A stretch of 64,000 bases of DNA from Brachycybe producta (taxonomy: Eukaryota > Arthropoda > Diplopoda > Playtdesmida > Andrognathidae): positions 248,001 through 312,000 of the forward strand of contig JAUPFP010000075.1 in NCBI GenBank assembly GCA_036925085.1. The letters run 5' to 3'. The position numbers and the translations under genes were made by a program. Of this stretch, positions 1 through 9,534 are shown in pieces (position 1 is the stretch's first letter; the number at the start of each line of letters is the position of its first letter). The notes beneath the pieces are model-generated. The model was not told the origin of the DNA. It worked only from the letters and a program-made list of their open reading frames with translations, and made no database searches.

Positions 1-84
1 ATCCAAATACTGACTGGGCCCAATGTTGCTTAACTTTGGTGATCAGATGAGAACCAGTGTGTTCAACATGGTATGGCCGTTGAC
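1..84 (-). rRNA. 5S rRNA copy 1, partial (3' end cut by window)
   Basis: Visible changes C40T and C78T. Confidence 0.9.
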
Positions 85-271
85 ACCCGAAAATGTACAA
101 GTTCAACTTTCGAAAGATCTAAATAAGTTAACTCTCCACTTCAAAAAATACTTATTACAGTTAACTATTATTGTGTGCATTTTCAGTTATTTATATAAAA
201 TAAGTGTTCAATTTTATCATGCCAGTTATTAATATATGATTCCCATTATTTAAAAAATAGAAAAAAATTAT

Positions 272-389
272 GCCAACAACACCCAGAATTCCCAGGCAGT
301 CACCCATCCAACTACTGACTGGGCCCTATGTTGCTTAACTTTGGTGATCAGACGAGAACCAGTGTGTTCAACATGGTATGGCCATTGAC
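272..389 (-). rRNA. 5S rRNA copy 2, divergent
   Basis: C6T, A37G, C40T, T63A, C78G, A103T; flank A. It keeps the usual animal G37. Confidence 0.88.
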
Positions 390-578
390 ACACCAAAATG
401 TACAACTTCAACTTTCGAAAGATCTAAATAAGTTAACTCTCCACTTCAAAAAAAATACTTGTTACACTCAACTATTATTGTGTGCATTTTCAGTTATTTA
501 TATAAAATAAGTGTTCAATTTTATCATGCCAGTTATTAATATATGATTCCCATTATTTAAAAATTAGAAAAAAATTAT

Positions 579-696
579 GCCAACAACACCCATTATTCCC
601 AGGCAGTCACCCATCCAAGTACTGACTGGGCCCAATGTTGCTTAACTTTGGTGATCGGATGAGAACCAGTGTGTTCAACATAGTATGGCCGTTGAC
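579..696 (-). rRNA. 5S rRNA copy 3
   Basis: C15T and C104A; flank A. Confidence 0.9.
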
Positions 697-883
697 ACCC
701 CAAAATGTACAAGTTCAACTTTCGAAAGATCTAAATAAGTTAACTCTCCACTTCAAAAAATAATTATTACAGTTAACTATTATTGTGTGCATTTTCAGTT
801 ATTTATATAAAATAAGTGTTCAATTTTATCATGCCAGTTATTAATATATGATTCCCATTATTTAAAAAATAGAAAAAAATTAT

Positions 884-1001
884 GCCAACAACACCCAGTA
901 TTCCCAGGCAGTCACCCATTCAAGTACTGCCTAGGCCCAATGTTGCTTAACTTTGGTGATCAGATGAGAACCAGTGTGCTCAACATGGTATGACCGTTGA
1001 C
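884..1001 (-). rRNA. 5S rRNA copy 4, class L
   Basis: Adds C9T and A23G; flank A. Confidence 0.9.
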
Positions 1002-1189
1002 ACCCCAAAATGTACAAGTTCAACTTTCGAAAGATCTAAATAAGTTAACTCTCCACTTCAAAAAAATACTTATTACAGTTAACTATTATTGTGTGCATTT
1101 TCAGTTATTTATATAAAATAAGTGTTCAATTTTATCATGCGAGTTATTAATATATGATTCCCATTATTTAAAAAATAGAAAAAAACTAT

Positions 1190-1307
1190 GCCAACAACAC
1201 CCAGTATTCCCAGGCAGTCACCCATCCAAGTACTGACTGGGCCCAATGTTGCTTAACTTTGGTGATCAGATGAGAACCAGTGTGTTCAACATGGTATGGC
1301 CGTTGAC
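1190..1307 (-). rRNA. 5S rRNA copy 5
   Basis: Only C40T; flank A with ATAG leader. Confidence 0.92.
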
Positions 1308-1491
1308 ACCCCAAAATGTACAAGTTCAACTTTCGAAAGATCTAAATAAGTTAACTCTCCACTTCAAAAAACACTTGTTACATTTCACTATTATTGTGTG
1401 CATTTTTAGTTATTAATATAAAATAAGTGTTCAATTTTATCATGCCAGTTATTAATAGATGATTCCCATTATTTAAAACATGAAAAAAAAC

Positions 1492-1609
1492 ACCAACAAC
1501 ACACAGTATTCCCAGGCAGTCACCCATCCAACTACTGACTGGGCCCTATGTTGCTTAATTTTGGTGATCAGACGAGAACCAGTGTGTTCAACTTGGTATG
1601 GCCATTGAC
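1492..1609 (-). rRNA. 5S rRNA copy 6, divergent
   Basis: C6T, T17A, A37G, C40T, G51A, T63A, C78G, G107T; T8 flank. Relative of copy 2. Confidence 0.86.
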
Positions 1610-1795
1610 ACACCAAAATGTACAACTTTAACTTTCGAAGGATCTAAATAAGTTACCTCTCCACTTAAAAAAATACTTTTTACCCTCAACTATTATTGTG
1701 TGCATTTTCAGTTATTTATATAAAATAAGTTTTCAATTTTATAATACCAGGTATTAATAGATGATTCCCATTATTTAAAAAATGAAAAAAAATAT

Positions 1796-1913
1796 GCCAA
1801 CAACACCCCGCATTCCCAGGCAGTCAACCATACAAGTACTGACTAGGCCCAATGTTGCTTAACTTTGGTGATCGGATGAGAACCAGTGCATTCAACATGG
1901 TATGGTTGTTGAC
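1796..1913 (-). rRNA. 5S rRNA copy 7, divergent
   Basis: G7A, G8A, C24T, A25G, C69T, G82T, G87T, A103G, T105G; T8 flank. Confidence 0.86.
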
Positions 1914-2099
1914 ACCCCAAAACGTACAAGTTCAACTTTCGAAAGATCTAAATAAGTTAACTCTCCACTTCAAAAAATACTTATTACAGTTAACTACTAT
2001 TGTGTGCATTTTCAGTTATTTATATAAAATAAGTGTTCAATTTTATCATGCCAGTTATTAATATATGATTCCCATTATTTAAAAAATGAAAAGAAATAC

Positions 2100-2217
2100 A
2101 CCAACAACACCCAGTATTCCAAGGCAGTCACCCATCCAAGTACTGACTGGGCCCAATGTTGCTTAACTTTGGTGATCGGATGAGAACCAGTGTGTTCAAC
2201 ATGGTATGGCCGTTGAC
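2100..2217 (-). rRNA. 5S rRNA copy 8
   Basis: Only G97T; flank B. Confidence 0.92.
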
Positions 2218-2404
2218 ACCCCGAAATGTACAAGTTCAACTTTCGAAAGATCTAAATAAGTTAACTCTCCACTTCAAAAAATACTTATTACAGTTAACTA
2301 CTATTGTGTGCATTTTCAGTTATTTATATAAAATAAGTGTTCAATTTTATCATGCCAGTTATTAATATATGATTCCCATTATTTAAAAAATAGAAAAAAA
2401 TTAT

Positions 2405-2522
2405 GCCAACAACACCCAGTATTCCCAGGCAGTCACCCTTCCGAGTACTGACTGGGCCCAATGTTGCTTAACTTTGGTGATTGGATGAGAACCAGTGTGT
2501 TCAACATGATATGGCCGTTGAC
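2405..2522 (-). rRNA. 5S rRNA copy 9, class GI
   Basis: Adds G41A and T84A; flank A. Confidence 0.9.
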
Positions 2523-2709
2523 ACCCCAAAATGTACAAGTTCAACTTTCGAAAGATCTAAATAAGTTAACTCTCCACTTCAAAAAATACTTATTACAGTT
2601 AACTATTATTGTGTGCATTTTCAGTTATTTATATAAAATAAGTGGTCAATTTTATCATGCCAGTTATTAATATATGATTCCCATTATTTAAAAAATAGAA
2701 AAAAAGTAT

Positions 2710-2827
2710 GCCAACAACACCCAGTATTCCCAGGCAGTCAACCATCCAAGTACTGACTGGGCCCAATGTTGCTTAACTTTGGTGATCGGATGAGAACCAG
2801 TGTGTTCAAAATGGTATGGCTATTGAC
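2710..2827 (-). rRNA. 5S rRNA copy 10, class N
   Basis: Flank A with ATAC leader; upstream spacer lacks one A (CTAATAAG form). Confidence 0.9.
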
Positions 2828-3013
2828 ACCCCAAAATGTACAAGTTCAACTTTCGAAAGATCTAATAAGTTAACTCTCCACTTCAAAAAATACTTATTAC
2901 AGTTAACTATTATTGTGTGCATTTTCAGTTATTTATATAAAATAAGTGTTCAATTTTATCATGCCAGTTATTAATATATGATTCCCATTATTTAGAAAAT
3001 AGAAAAAAATTAT

Positions 3014-3131
3014 GCCAACAACACCAAGTATTCCCAGGCAGTCACCCATTCAAGTACTGCCTAGGCCCAATGTTGCTTAACTTTGGTGATCAGATGAGAA
3101 CCAGTGTGTTCAACATGGTATGGCCGTTGAC
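3014..3131 (-). rRNA. 5S rRNA copy 11, class L
   Basis: Adds G106T; flank A. Confidence 0.9.
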
Positions 3132-3307
3132 ACCCCAAAATGTACAAGTTCAACTTTCGAAAGATCTAAATAAGTTAACTCTCCACTTCAAAAAAATACT
3201 TATTACAGTTAACTATTATTGTGTGCATTTTCAGTTATTTATATAAAATAAGTGTTCAATTTTATCATGCCAGTTATTAATAGATGATTCCCATTATTTA
3301 AAAAATG

Positions 3308-3311
3308 AAAA
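3308..3311 (-). terminator. Pol III terminator, flank B (model copy 12)
   Basis: The RNA strand reads GGT-GTA-TTT-C-TTTT-C-A, so the first run of four T is T4 and a T6 run lies further on at 3300-3305. Position 118 is T instead of C, leaving a wobble with G1. Some transcripts may read on to the T6 run. Confidence 0.7.
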
Positions 3312-3339
3312 GAAATACACCAACAACACCCAGTATTCC

Positions 3340-3357
3340 CAGGCAGTCACCCATCCA
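3340..3357 (-). promoter_or_regulatory. 5S internal promoter box C (model copy 12)
   Basis: RNA positions 80-97, TGGATGGGTGACTGCCTG, the strongest TFIIIA contact in known animal 5S genes. Class G (T80C), class L (G82A) and class N (G87T) change it. Confidence 0.85.
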
Positions 3358-3364
3358 AGTACTG

Positions 3365-3370
3365 ACTGGG
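3365..3370 (-). promoter_or_regulatory. 5S intermediate element (model copy 12)
   Basis: RNA positions 67-72, CCCAGT. Classes H and H2 (C67T C68G), T (C68A) and L (C69T T72G) are altered here, so their TFIIIA binding may differ. Confidence 0.7.
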
Positions 3371-3372
3371 CC

Positions 3373-3387
3373 CAATGTTGCTTAACT
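3373..3387 (-). promoter_or_regulatory. 5S internal promoter box A (model copy 12)
   Basis: RNA positions 50-64 of a consensus copy, containing AGTTAAGCAAC. This is the TFIIIA/TFIIIC contact region of type 1 RNA polymerase III promoters. Classes H, H2, B1 and V carry substitutions in it (T53G, C57T, A50C). Confidence 0.85.
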
Positions 3388-3458
3388 TTGGTGATCGGAT
3401 GAGAACCAGTGTGTTCAACATGGTATGGCCGTTGACACCCCGAAATGTACAAGTTCAA

Positions 3459-3468
3459 CTTTCGAAAG
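3459..3468 (-). promoter_or_regulatory. Upstream palindrome CTTTCGAAAG at -32 to -23
   Basis: A perfect 10-bp palindrome at the same distance upstream of nearly every copy. It sits where arthropod 5S genes usually have a TATA-like start-site element, and it contains one of only three CpGs in the consensus unit. A promoter role is inferred. Variants are TTTTGAAAG upstream of copies 28 and 132, and TTTCAAAAG upstream of the H2 copies. Confidence 0.55.
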
Positions 3469-3612
3469 ATCTAAATAAGTTAACTCTCCACTTCAAAAAA
3501 TACTTATTACAGTTAACTACTATTGTGTGCATTTTCAGTTATTTATATAAAATAAGTGTTCAATTTTATCATGCCAGTTATTAATATATGATTCCCATTA
3601 TTTAAAAAATAG

Positions 3613-3619
3613 AAAAAAA
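3613..3619 (-). terminator. Pol III terminator, flank A (model copy 13)
   Basis: A T7 run on the RNA strand starts five bases after C118 (GGC-ATAA-T7). A second T6 run follows at 3604-3609. Runs of four or more T are the standard RNA polymerase III stop. This is the commoner flank. Confidence 0.85.
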
Positions 3620-3623
3620 TTAT

Positions 3624-3741
3624 GCCAACAACACCCAGTATTCCCAGGCAGTCACCCATCCGAGTACTGACTGGGCCCAATGTTGCTTAACTTTGGTGAT
3701 CGGATGAGAACCAGTGTGTTCAACATGATATGGCCGTTGAC
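3624..3741 (-). rRNA. 5S rRNA copy 13, class GI
   Basis: No further change seen; flank A. Confidence 0.92.
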
Positions 3742-3928
3742 ACCCCAAAATGTACAAGTTCAACTTTCGAAAGATCTAAATAAGTTAACTCTCCACTTCA
3801 AAAAATACTTATTACAGTTAACTATTATTGTGTGCATTTTCAGTTATTTATATAAAATAAGTGGTCAATTTTATCATGCCAGTTATTAATATATGATTCC
3901 CATTATTTAAAAAATAGAAAAAAATTAT

Positions 3929-4046
3929 GCCAACAACACCCAGTATTCCCAGGCAGTCAACCATCCAAGTACTGACTGGGCCCAATGTTGCTTAACTTTG
4001 GTGATCGGATGAGAACCAGTGTGTTCAAAATGGTATGGCTATTGAC
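3929..4046 (-). rRNA. 5S rRNA copy 14, class N
   Basis: Flank A; upstream spacer of the CTAATAAG form. Confidence 0.9.
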
Positions 4047-4232
4047 ACCCCAAAATGTACAAGTTCAACTTTCGAAAGATCTAATAAGTTAACTCTCCAC
4101 TTCAAAAAATACTTATTACAGTTAACTATTATTGTGTGCATTTTCAGTTATTTATATAAAATAAGTGTTCAATTTTATCATGCCAGTTATTAATATATGA
4201 TTCCCATTATTTAGAAAATAGAAAAAAATTAT

Positions 4233-4350
4233 GCCAACAACACCAAGTATTCCCAGGCAGTCACCCATCCAAGTACTGACTGGGTCCAATGTTGCTTAAC
4301 TTTGGTGATCGGATGAGAACCAGTGTGTTCAACATGGTATGGCCGTTGAC
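4233..4350 (-). rRNA. 5S rRNA copy 15, class S
   Basis: Flank A with TTTAGAAAA variant beyond the T run. Confidence 0.91.
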
Positions 4351-4535
4351 ACCCCAAAATGTACAAGTTCAACTTTCGAAAGATCTAAATAAGTTAACTC
4401 TCCACTTCAAAAAATACTTATTACAGTTAACTATTATTGTGTGCATTTTCAGTTATTTATATAAAATAAGTGTTCAATTTTATCATGCCAGTTATTAATA
4501 TATGATTCCCATTTAAAAAATAGAAAAAAAATTAT

Positions 4536-4653
4536 GCCAACAACACCCAGTATTCCCAGGCAGTCACCCATCCAAGTACTGACTGCACCCAATGTTGCTT
4601 CACTTTGGTGATCGAATGAGAACCAGTGTGTTCAACATGGTATAGCCGTTGAC
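4536..4653 (-). rRNA. 5S rRNA copy 16, class H
   Basis: Flank A8 in a spacer shortened by 4 bp. Confidence 0.89.
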
Positions 4654-4841
4654 AACCCAAAATGTACAAGTTCAACTTTCGAAAGATCTAAATAAGTTAA
4701 CTCTCCACTTCAAAAAAATACTTATTACAGTTAACTATTATTGTGTGCATTTTCAGTTATTTATATAAAATAATTGTTCAATTTTATCATGCCAGTTATT
4801 AATATATGATTCCCATTATTTAAAATATAGAAAAAAATTAT

Positions 4842-4959
4842 GCCAACAACACCCAGTATTCCCAGGCAGTCACCCATTCAAGTACTGCCTAGGCCCAATG
4901 TTGCTTAACTTTGGTCATCAGATGAGAACCAGTGTGTTCAACATGGTATGGCCGTTGAC
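4842..4959 (-). rRNA. 5S rRNA copy 17, class L
   Basis: Adds C44G; flank A. Confidence 0.9.
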
Positions 4960-5146
4960 ACCCCGAAATGTACAAGTTCAACTTTCGAAAGATCTAAATA
5001 AGTTAACTCTCCACTTCAAAAAATACTTATTACAGTTAACTACAATTGTGTGCATTTTCAGTTATTTATATAAAATAAGTGTTCAATTTTATCATGCCAG
5101 TTATTAATATATGATTCCCATTATTTAAAAAATAGAAAAAAATTAT

Positions 5147-5264
5147 GCCAACAACACCCAGTATTCCCAGGCAGTCACCCATCCGAGTACTGACTGGGCC
5201 CAATGTTGCTTAACTTTGGTGATCGGATGAGAACCAGTGTGTTCAACATGGTATGGCCGTTGAC
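5147..5264 (-). rRNA. 5S rRNA copy 18, class G
   Basis: Flank A; upstream spacer reads TTTACAG where most have TTTTCAG. Confidence 0.92.
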
Positions 5265-5451
5265 ACCCCAAAATGTACAAGTTCAACTTTCGAAAGATCT
5301 AAATAAGTTAACTCTCCACTTCAAAAAATACTTATTACAGTTAACTATTATTGTGTGCATTTACAGTTATTTATATAAAATAAGTGGTCAATTTTATCAT
5401 GCCAGTTATTAATATATGATTCCCATTATTTAAAAAATAGAAAAAAATTAT

Positions 5452-5569
5452 GCCAACAACACCCAGTATTCCCAGGCAGTCAACCATCCAAGTACTGACT
5501 GGGCCCAATGTTGCTTAACTTTTTTGATCGGATGAGAACCAGTGTGTTCAAAATGGTATGGCTATTGAC
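5452..5569 (-). rRNA. 5S rRNA copy 19, class N
   Basis: Adds C46A and C47A, which break helix III; flank A. Confidence 0.88.
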
Positions 5570-5756
5570 ACCCCAAAATGTACAAGTTCAACTTTCGAAA
5601 GATCTAAATAAGTTAACTCTCCACTTCAAAAAATACTTATTACAGTTAACTATTATTGTGTGCATTTTCAGTTATTTATATAAAATAAGTGTTCAATTTT
5701 ATCATGCCAGTTATTAATATATGATTCCCATTATTTAAAAAATAGAAAAAAATAAT

Positions 5757-5874
5757 GCCAACAACACCCAGTATTTCCAGGCAGTCACCCATCCAAGTAC
5801 TGACTGGGCCCAATGTTGCTTAACTTTGGTGATCGGATGAGAACCCGTGTGTTCAACATGGTATGGCCGTTGAC
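5757..5874 (-). rRNA. 5S rRNA copy 20
   Basis: T29G and G99A without C68A, a partial class T; flank A. Confidence 0.9.
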
Positions 5875-6062
5875 ACCCCAAAATGTACAAGTTCAACTTT
5901 CGAAAGATCTAAATAAGTTAACTCTCCACTTCAAAAAAATACTTATTACAGTTAACTATTATTGTGTGCATTTTCAGTTATTTATATAAAATAAGTGTTC
6001 AATTTTATCATGCCAGTTATTAATAGATGATTCCCATTATTTAAAAAAATGAAAAGAAATAC

Positions 6063-6180
6063 ACCAACAACACCCAGTATTCCCAGGCAGTCACCCATCC
6101 AAGTACTGACTGGGCCCAATGTTACTTAACTTTGGTGATCGGATGAGAACCAGTGTGTTCAACATGGTATGGCCGTTGAC
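6063..6180 (-). rRNA. 5S rRNA copy 21, class B1
   Basis: C57T gives a G21-U57 wobble; flank B. Confidence 0.91.
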
Positions 6181-6368
6181 ACCCCGAAATGTACAAGTTC
6201 AACTTTCGAAAGATCTAAATAAGTTAACTCTCCACTTCAAAAAAATACTTACTACAGTTAACTATTATTGTGTGCATTTTCAGTTATTTATATAAAATAA
6301 GTGTTCAATTTTATCATGCCAGTTATTAATATATGATTCCCATTATTTAAAAAATAGAAAAAAATTAT

Positions 6369-6486
6369 GCCAACAACACACAATATTCCCAGGCAGTCAC
6401 CCATCCAAGTACTAACTGGGCCCAATTTTGCTTAACTTTGGTGATCGGATGAGAACCAGTGTGTTCAACATGGTATGGCCGCTGAC
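6369..6486 (-). rRNA. 5S rRNA copy 22, divergent
   Basis: A5G, C60A, C73T, C104T, G107T; flank A. C60A unpairs G18. Confidence 0.87.
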
Positions 6487-6672
6487 GCCCCAAAATGTAC
6501 AAGTTCAACTTTCGAAAGATCTAAATAAGTTAACTCTCCACTTCAAAAAAGACTTATTACAGTTAACTATTATTGTGTGCATTTTCAGTTATTTATATAA
6601 AATAAGTGTTCAATTTTATTATGCCAGTTATTAATAGATGATTCCCATTATTTAAAAAATGAAAAGAAATAC

Positions 6673-6790
6673 ACCAACAACACCCAGTATTCCCAGGCAG
6701 TCACCAATTAAAGTACTGACTGGGCCCAATGTTGCTTAACTTTGGTGATCAGATGAGAACCAGTGTGTTCAACATGGTATGGTCGTTGAC
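6673..6790 (-). rRNA. 5S rRNA copy 23
   Basis: G8A, C40T, G81T, G82A, G85T, so box C is heavily altered; flank B. Confidence 0.87.
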
Positions 6791-6976
6791 ACCCGAAAAT
6801 GTACAAGTTCAACTTTCGAAAGATCTAAATAAGTTAACTCTCCACTTCAAAAATTACTTATTACAGTTAACTATTATTGTGTGCATTTTCAGTTATTTAT
6901 ATAAAATAAGTGTTCAATTTTATCATGCCAGTTATTAATATATGATTCCCTTTATTTAAAAAATAGAAAAAATTAT

Positions 6977-7094
6977 GCCAACAACACCCAGTATTCCCAG
7001 CCAGTCACCCATCCAAGTACTGACTGGGCCCAATGTTGCTTAACTTTGGTGATCGGATGAGATCCAGTGTGTTCAACATTGTATGGCCGTTAAC
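6977..7094 (-). rRNA. 5S rRNA copy 24
   Basis: C3T, C15A, T32A, C94G; flank A6. Confidence 0.88.
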
Positions 7095-7281
7095 ACCCCA
7101 AAATGTACAAGTTCAACTTTCGAAAGATCTAAATAAGTTAACTCTCCACTTCAAAAAAATACTTATTACAGTTAACTATTATTGTGTGCATTTTCAGTTA
7201 TTTATATAAAATACGTGTTCAATTTTATCATGCCAGTTATTAATAGATGATTCCCATTATTTAATAAATGAAAAGAAATAC

Positions 7282-7399
7282 ACCAACAACACCCAGTATT
7301 CCCAGGCAGTCACCCATCCAAGTACTGACTGGGCCCAATGTTGCTTAACTTTGGTGATCGGATGAGAACCAGTGTGTTCAACATAGTATGGCCATTGAC
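7282..7399 (-). rRNA. 5S rRNA copy 25
   Basis: C6T and C15T; flank B. Confidence 0.9.
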
Positions 7400-7586
7400 A
7401 CCCCAAAATGTACAAGTTCAACTTTCGAAAGATCTAAATAAGTTAACTCTTCACTTCAAAAAATACTTATTACAGTTAACTATTATTGTTTGCATTTTCA
7501 GTTATTTATATAAAATAAGTGTTCAATTTTATCATGCCAGTTATTAATATATGATTCCCATTATTTAAAAAATAGAAAAAATGTTT

Positions 7587-7704
7587 GCCAACAACAAACA
7601 GTATTCCCAGGCAGTCACCCATCCAAGTACTGACTGGGCCCAATGTTGCTTAACTTTGGTGATCAGATGAGAACCAGTGTGTTCAACATGGTATGACCGT
7701 TGAC
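7587..7704 (-). rRNA. 5S rRNA copy 26
   Basis: C9T, C40T, G107T, G108T; T6 flank with AAACA leader. Confidence 0.88.
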
Positions 7705-7891
7705 ATCCCAAAATGTACAAGTTCAACTTTCGAAAGATCTAAATAAGTTAACTCTCCACTTCAAAAAAATACTTATTACAGTTAACTATTATTGCTTGCA
7801 TTTTCAGTTATTTATATAAAATAAGAATTCAATTTTATCATGCCAGTTATTAATATATGATTCCCAATATTTAAAAAATAGAAAAAATTAT

Positions 7892-8009
7892 GCCAACAAC
7901 ACCCAGTATTCCCAGGCAGTCACCCATCCAAGTACTGACTGGGCCCAATGTTGCTTAACTTTGGTGATCGGATGAGAACCAGTGTGTTCAACATGGTATG
8001 GCCGTTGAC
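7892..8009 (-). rRNA. 5S rRNA copy 27, consensus
   Basis: Unaltered body; flank A6. Confidence 0.94.
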
Positions 8010-8195
8010 ACCCCAAAATGTACAAGTTCAACTTTCGAAAGATCTAAATAAGTTAACTCTCCACTTCAAAAAATACTTATTACAGTTAACTATTATTGTG
8101 TGCATTTTCAGTTATTTATATAAAATCAGTGTTCAATTTTATCATGCCAGTTATTAATAGATGATTCCCATTATTTAAAAAATGAAAAGAAATAC

Positions 8196-8313
8196 ACCAA
8201 CAACACCCAGTATTCCCAGGCAGTCACCCATCCAAGAACTGACTGGGCCCAATGTTGCTTAACTTTGGTGATCGGATGAGAACCAGTGTGTTCAACGTGG
8301 TATGGCCGTTGAC
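8196..8313 (-). rRNA. 5S rRNA copy 28, class E
   Basis: Flank B; the upstream palindrome is changed to TTTTGAAAG. Confidence 0.9.
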
Positions 8314-8501
8314 ACCCCAAAAAGTTCAAGTACAACTTTTGAAAGATCTAAATAAGTTAACTCTCCACTTCAAAAAATACTTATTACAGTTAACTATTAT
8401 TGTGTGCATTTTCAGTTATTTATATAAAATAAGTGTTCAATTTTATCATGCCAGTTATTAATATATGATTCCCATTATTTAAAAAAATAGAAAAAAATTA
8501 T

Positions 8502-8619
8502 GCCAACAACACCCAGTACTCCCAGGCAGTCACCCATCCAAGTACTGACTGGGCCCAATGTTCCTTAACTTTGGTGATCGGATGAGAACCAGTGTGTTCA
8601 ACATGGTATGGCCGTTGAC
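8502..8619 (-). rRNA. 5S rRNA copy 29
   Basis: C57G and A101G; flank A. C57G unpairs G21 in helix II. Confidence 0.89.
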
Positions 8620-8806
8620 ACCCCAAAATGTACAAGATCAACTTTCGAAAGATCTAAATAAGTTAACTCTCCACTTCAAAAAATACTTACTACAGTTAAC
8701 TATTATTGTGTGCATTTTCAGTTATTTATATAAAATAAGTGTTCAATTTTATCATGCCAGTTATTAATATATGATTCCCATTATTTAAAAAATAGAAACA
8801 AATTAT

Positions 8807-8924
8807 GCCAACAAAACACAGTATTCCCAGGCAGTCACCCATCCAAGTACTGACTGGGCCCAATGTTGCTTAACTTTGGTGATCGGATGAGAGCCAGTGT
8901 GTTCAACATGGTATGGCCGTTGAC
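8807..8924 (-). rRNA. 5S rRNA copy 30
   Basis: T32C, G107T, G110T; the first T run is broken to TTT-G-TTT. Confidence 0.88.
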
Positions 8925-9111
8925 ACCCCAAAATGTACAAGTTCAACTTTCGAAAGATCTAAATAAGTTAACTCTCCACTTCAAAAAATACTTATTACAG
9001 TTAACTATTATTGTGTGCATTTTCAGTTATTTATATAAAATAAGTGTTTAATTTTATCATGCCAGTTATTAATATATGATTCCCATTATTTAAAAAATAG
9101 AAAAAAATTAT

Positions 9112-9229
9112 GCCAACAACACCCAGTATTCCCAGGCAGTCACCCATCTAAGTACTGACTGGGCCCAATGTTGCTTAACTTTGGTGATCAGATGAGAACC
9201 AGTGTGTTCAACATGGTATGGCCGTTGAC
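9112..9229 (-). rRNA. 5S rRNA copy 31
   Basis: C40T and G81A; flank A. Confidence 0.9.
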
Positions 9230-9416
9230 ACCCCAAAATGTACAAGTTCAACTTTCGAAAGATCTAAATAAGTTAACTCTCCTCTTCAAAAAATACTTAT
9301 TACAGTTAACTATTATTGTGTGCATTTTCAGTTATTTATATAAAATAAGTGTTCAATTTTATCATGCCAGTTATTAATATATGATTCCCATTATTTAAAA
9401 AATAGAAAAAAATTAT

Positions 9417-9534
9417 GCCAACAACACCCAGTATTCCCAGGCAGTCACCCATCTAAGTACTGACTGGGCCCAATGTTGCTTAACTTTGGTGATCGGATGA
9501 AAACCAGTGTGTTCAACATAGTATGGCCGCTGAC
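9417..9534 (-). rRNA. 5S rRNA copy 32
   Basis: A5G, C15T, C34T, G81A; flank A. Confidence 0.89.

Larger units (their letters stand above)
3319..3436 (-). rRNA. 5S rRNA copy 12, consensus (model copy)
   Basis: The 118-nt RNA runs from GTCAACGG to TTGTTGGT and is the small-subunit-independent 5S component of the large ribosomal subunit. Five helices can be drawn: I (1-8 with 111-118), II (16-21 with 57-62), III (29-32 with 45-48), IV/V (69-74 with 88-93, CAGTCA with TGACTG) and the box C hairpin. Its length equals the usual animal 5S before the terminal U residues. Boxes A, IE and C are intact; flank B. Confidence 0.95.
3437..3623. repeat. Model intergenic spacer, 187 bp
   Basis: Between copies 12 and 13. 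From the gene start outward it holds a G4/T4 stretch, the CTTTCGAAAG palindrome, two GTTAAC hexamers 33 bp apart, an A6/A7 run, a TTTATATAAAA stretch about 110 bp upstream of the gene, and the next gene's T tracts. The A-run length varies freely between units. No gene is seen in it. Confidence 0.8.
2100..4535. repeat. 8-unit block, first occurrence (copies 8-15)
   Basis: Class order G97T, GI, N, L, C, GI, N, S. The same order with the same private marks (G97T, T84A) recurs 11,895 bp (39 units) downstream. Confidence 0.85.

Noticed and set aside
127-166. Two GTTAAC hexamers 33 bp apart in each spacer as an operator or integration site
   Set aside because: They are constant because the unit is repeated. 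No partner gene, target duplication or known site supports a role.
191-200. TATATAAAA stretch in each spacer as a Pol III or Pol II TATA box
   Set aside because: It is about 110 bp upstream of the 5S start, far from the -25 to -30 position, in generally AT-rich sequence. No gene starts near it.
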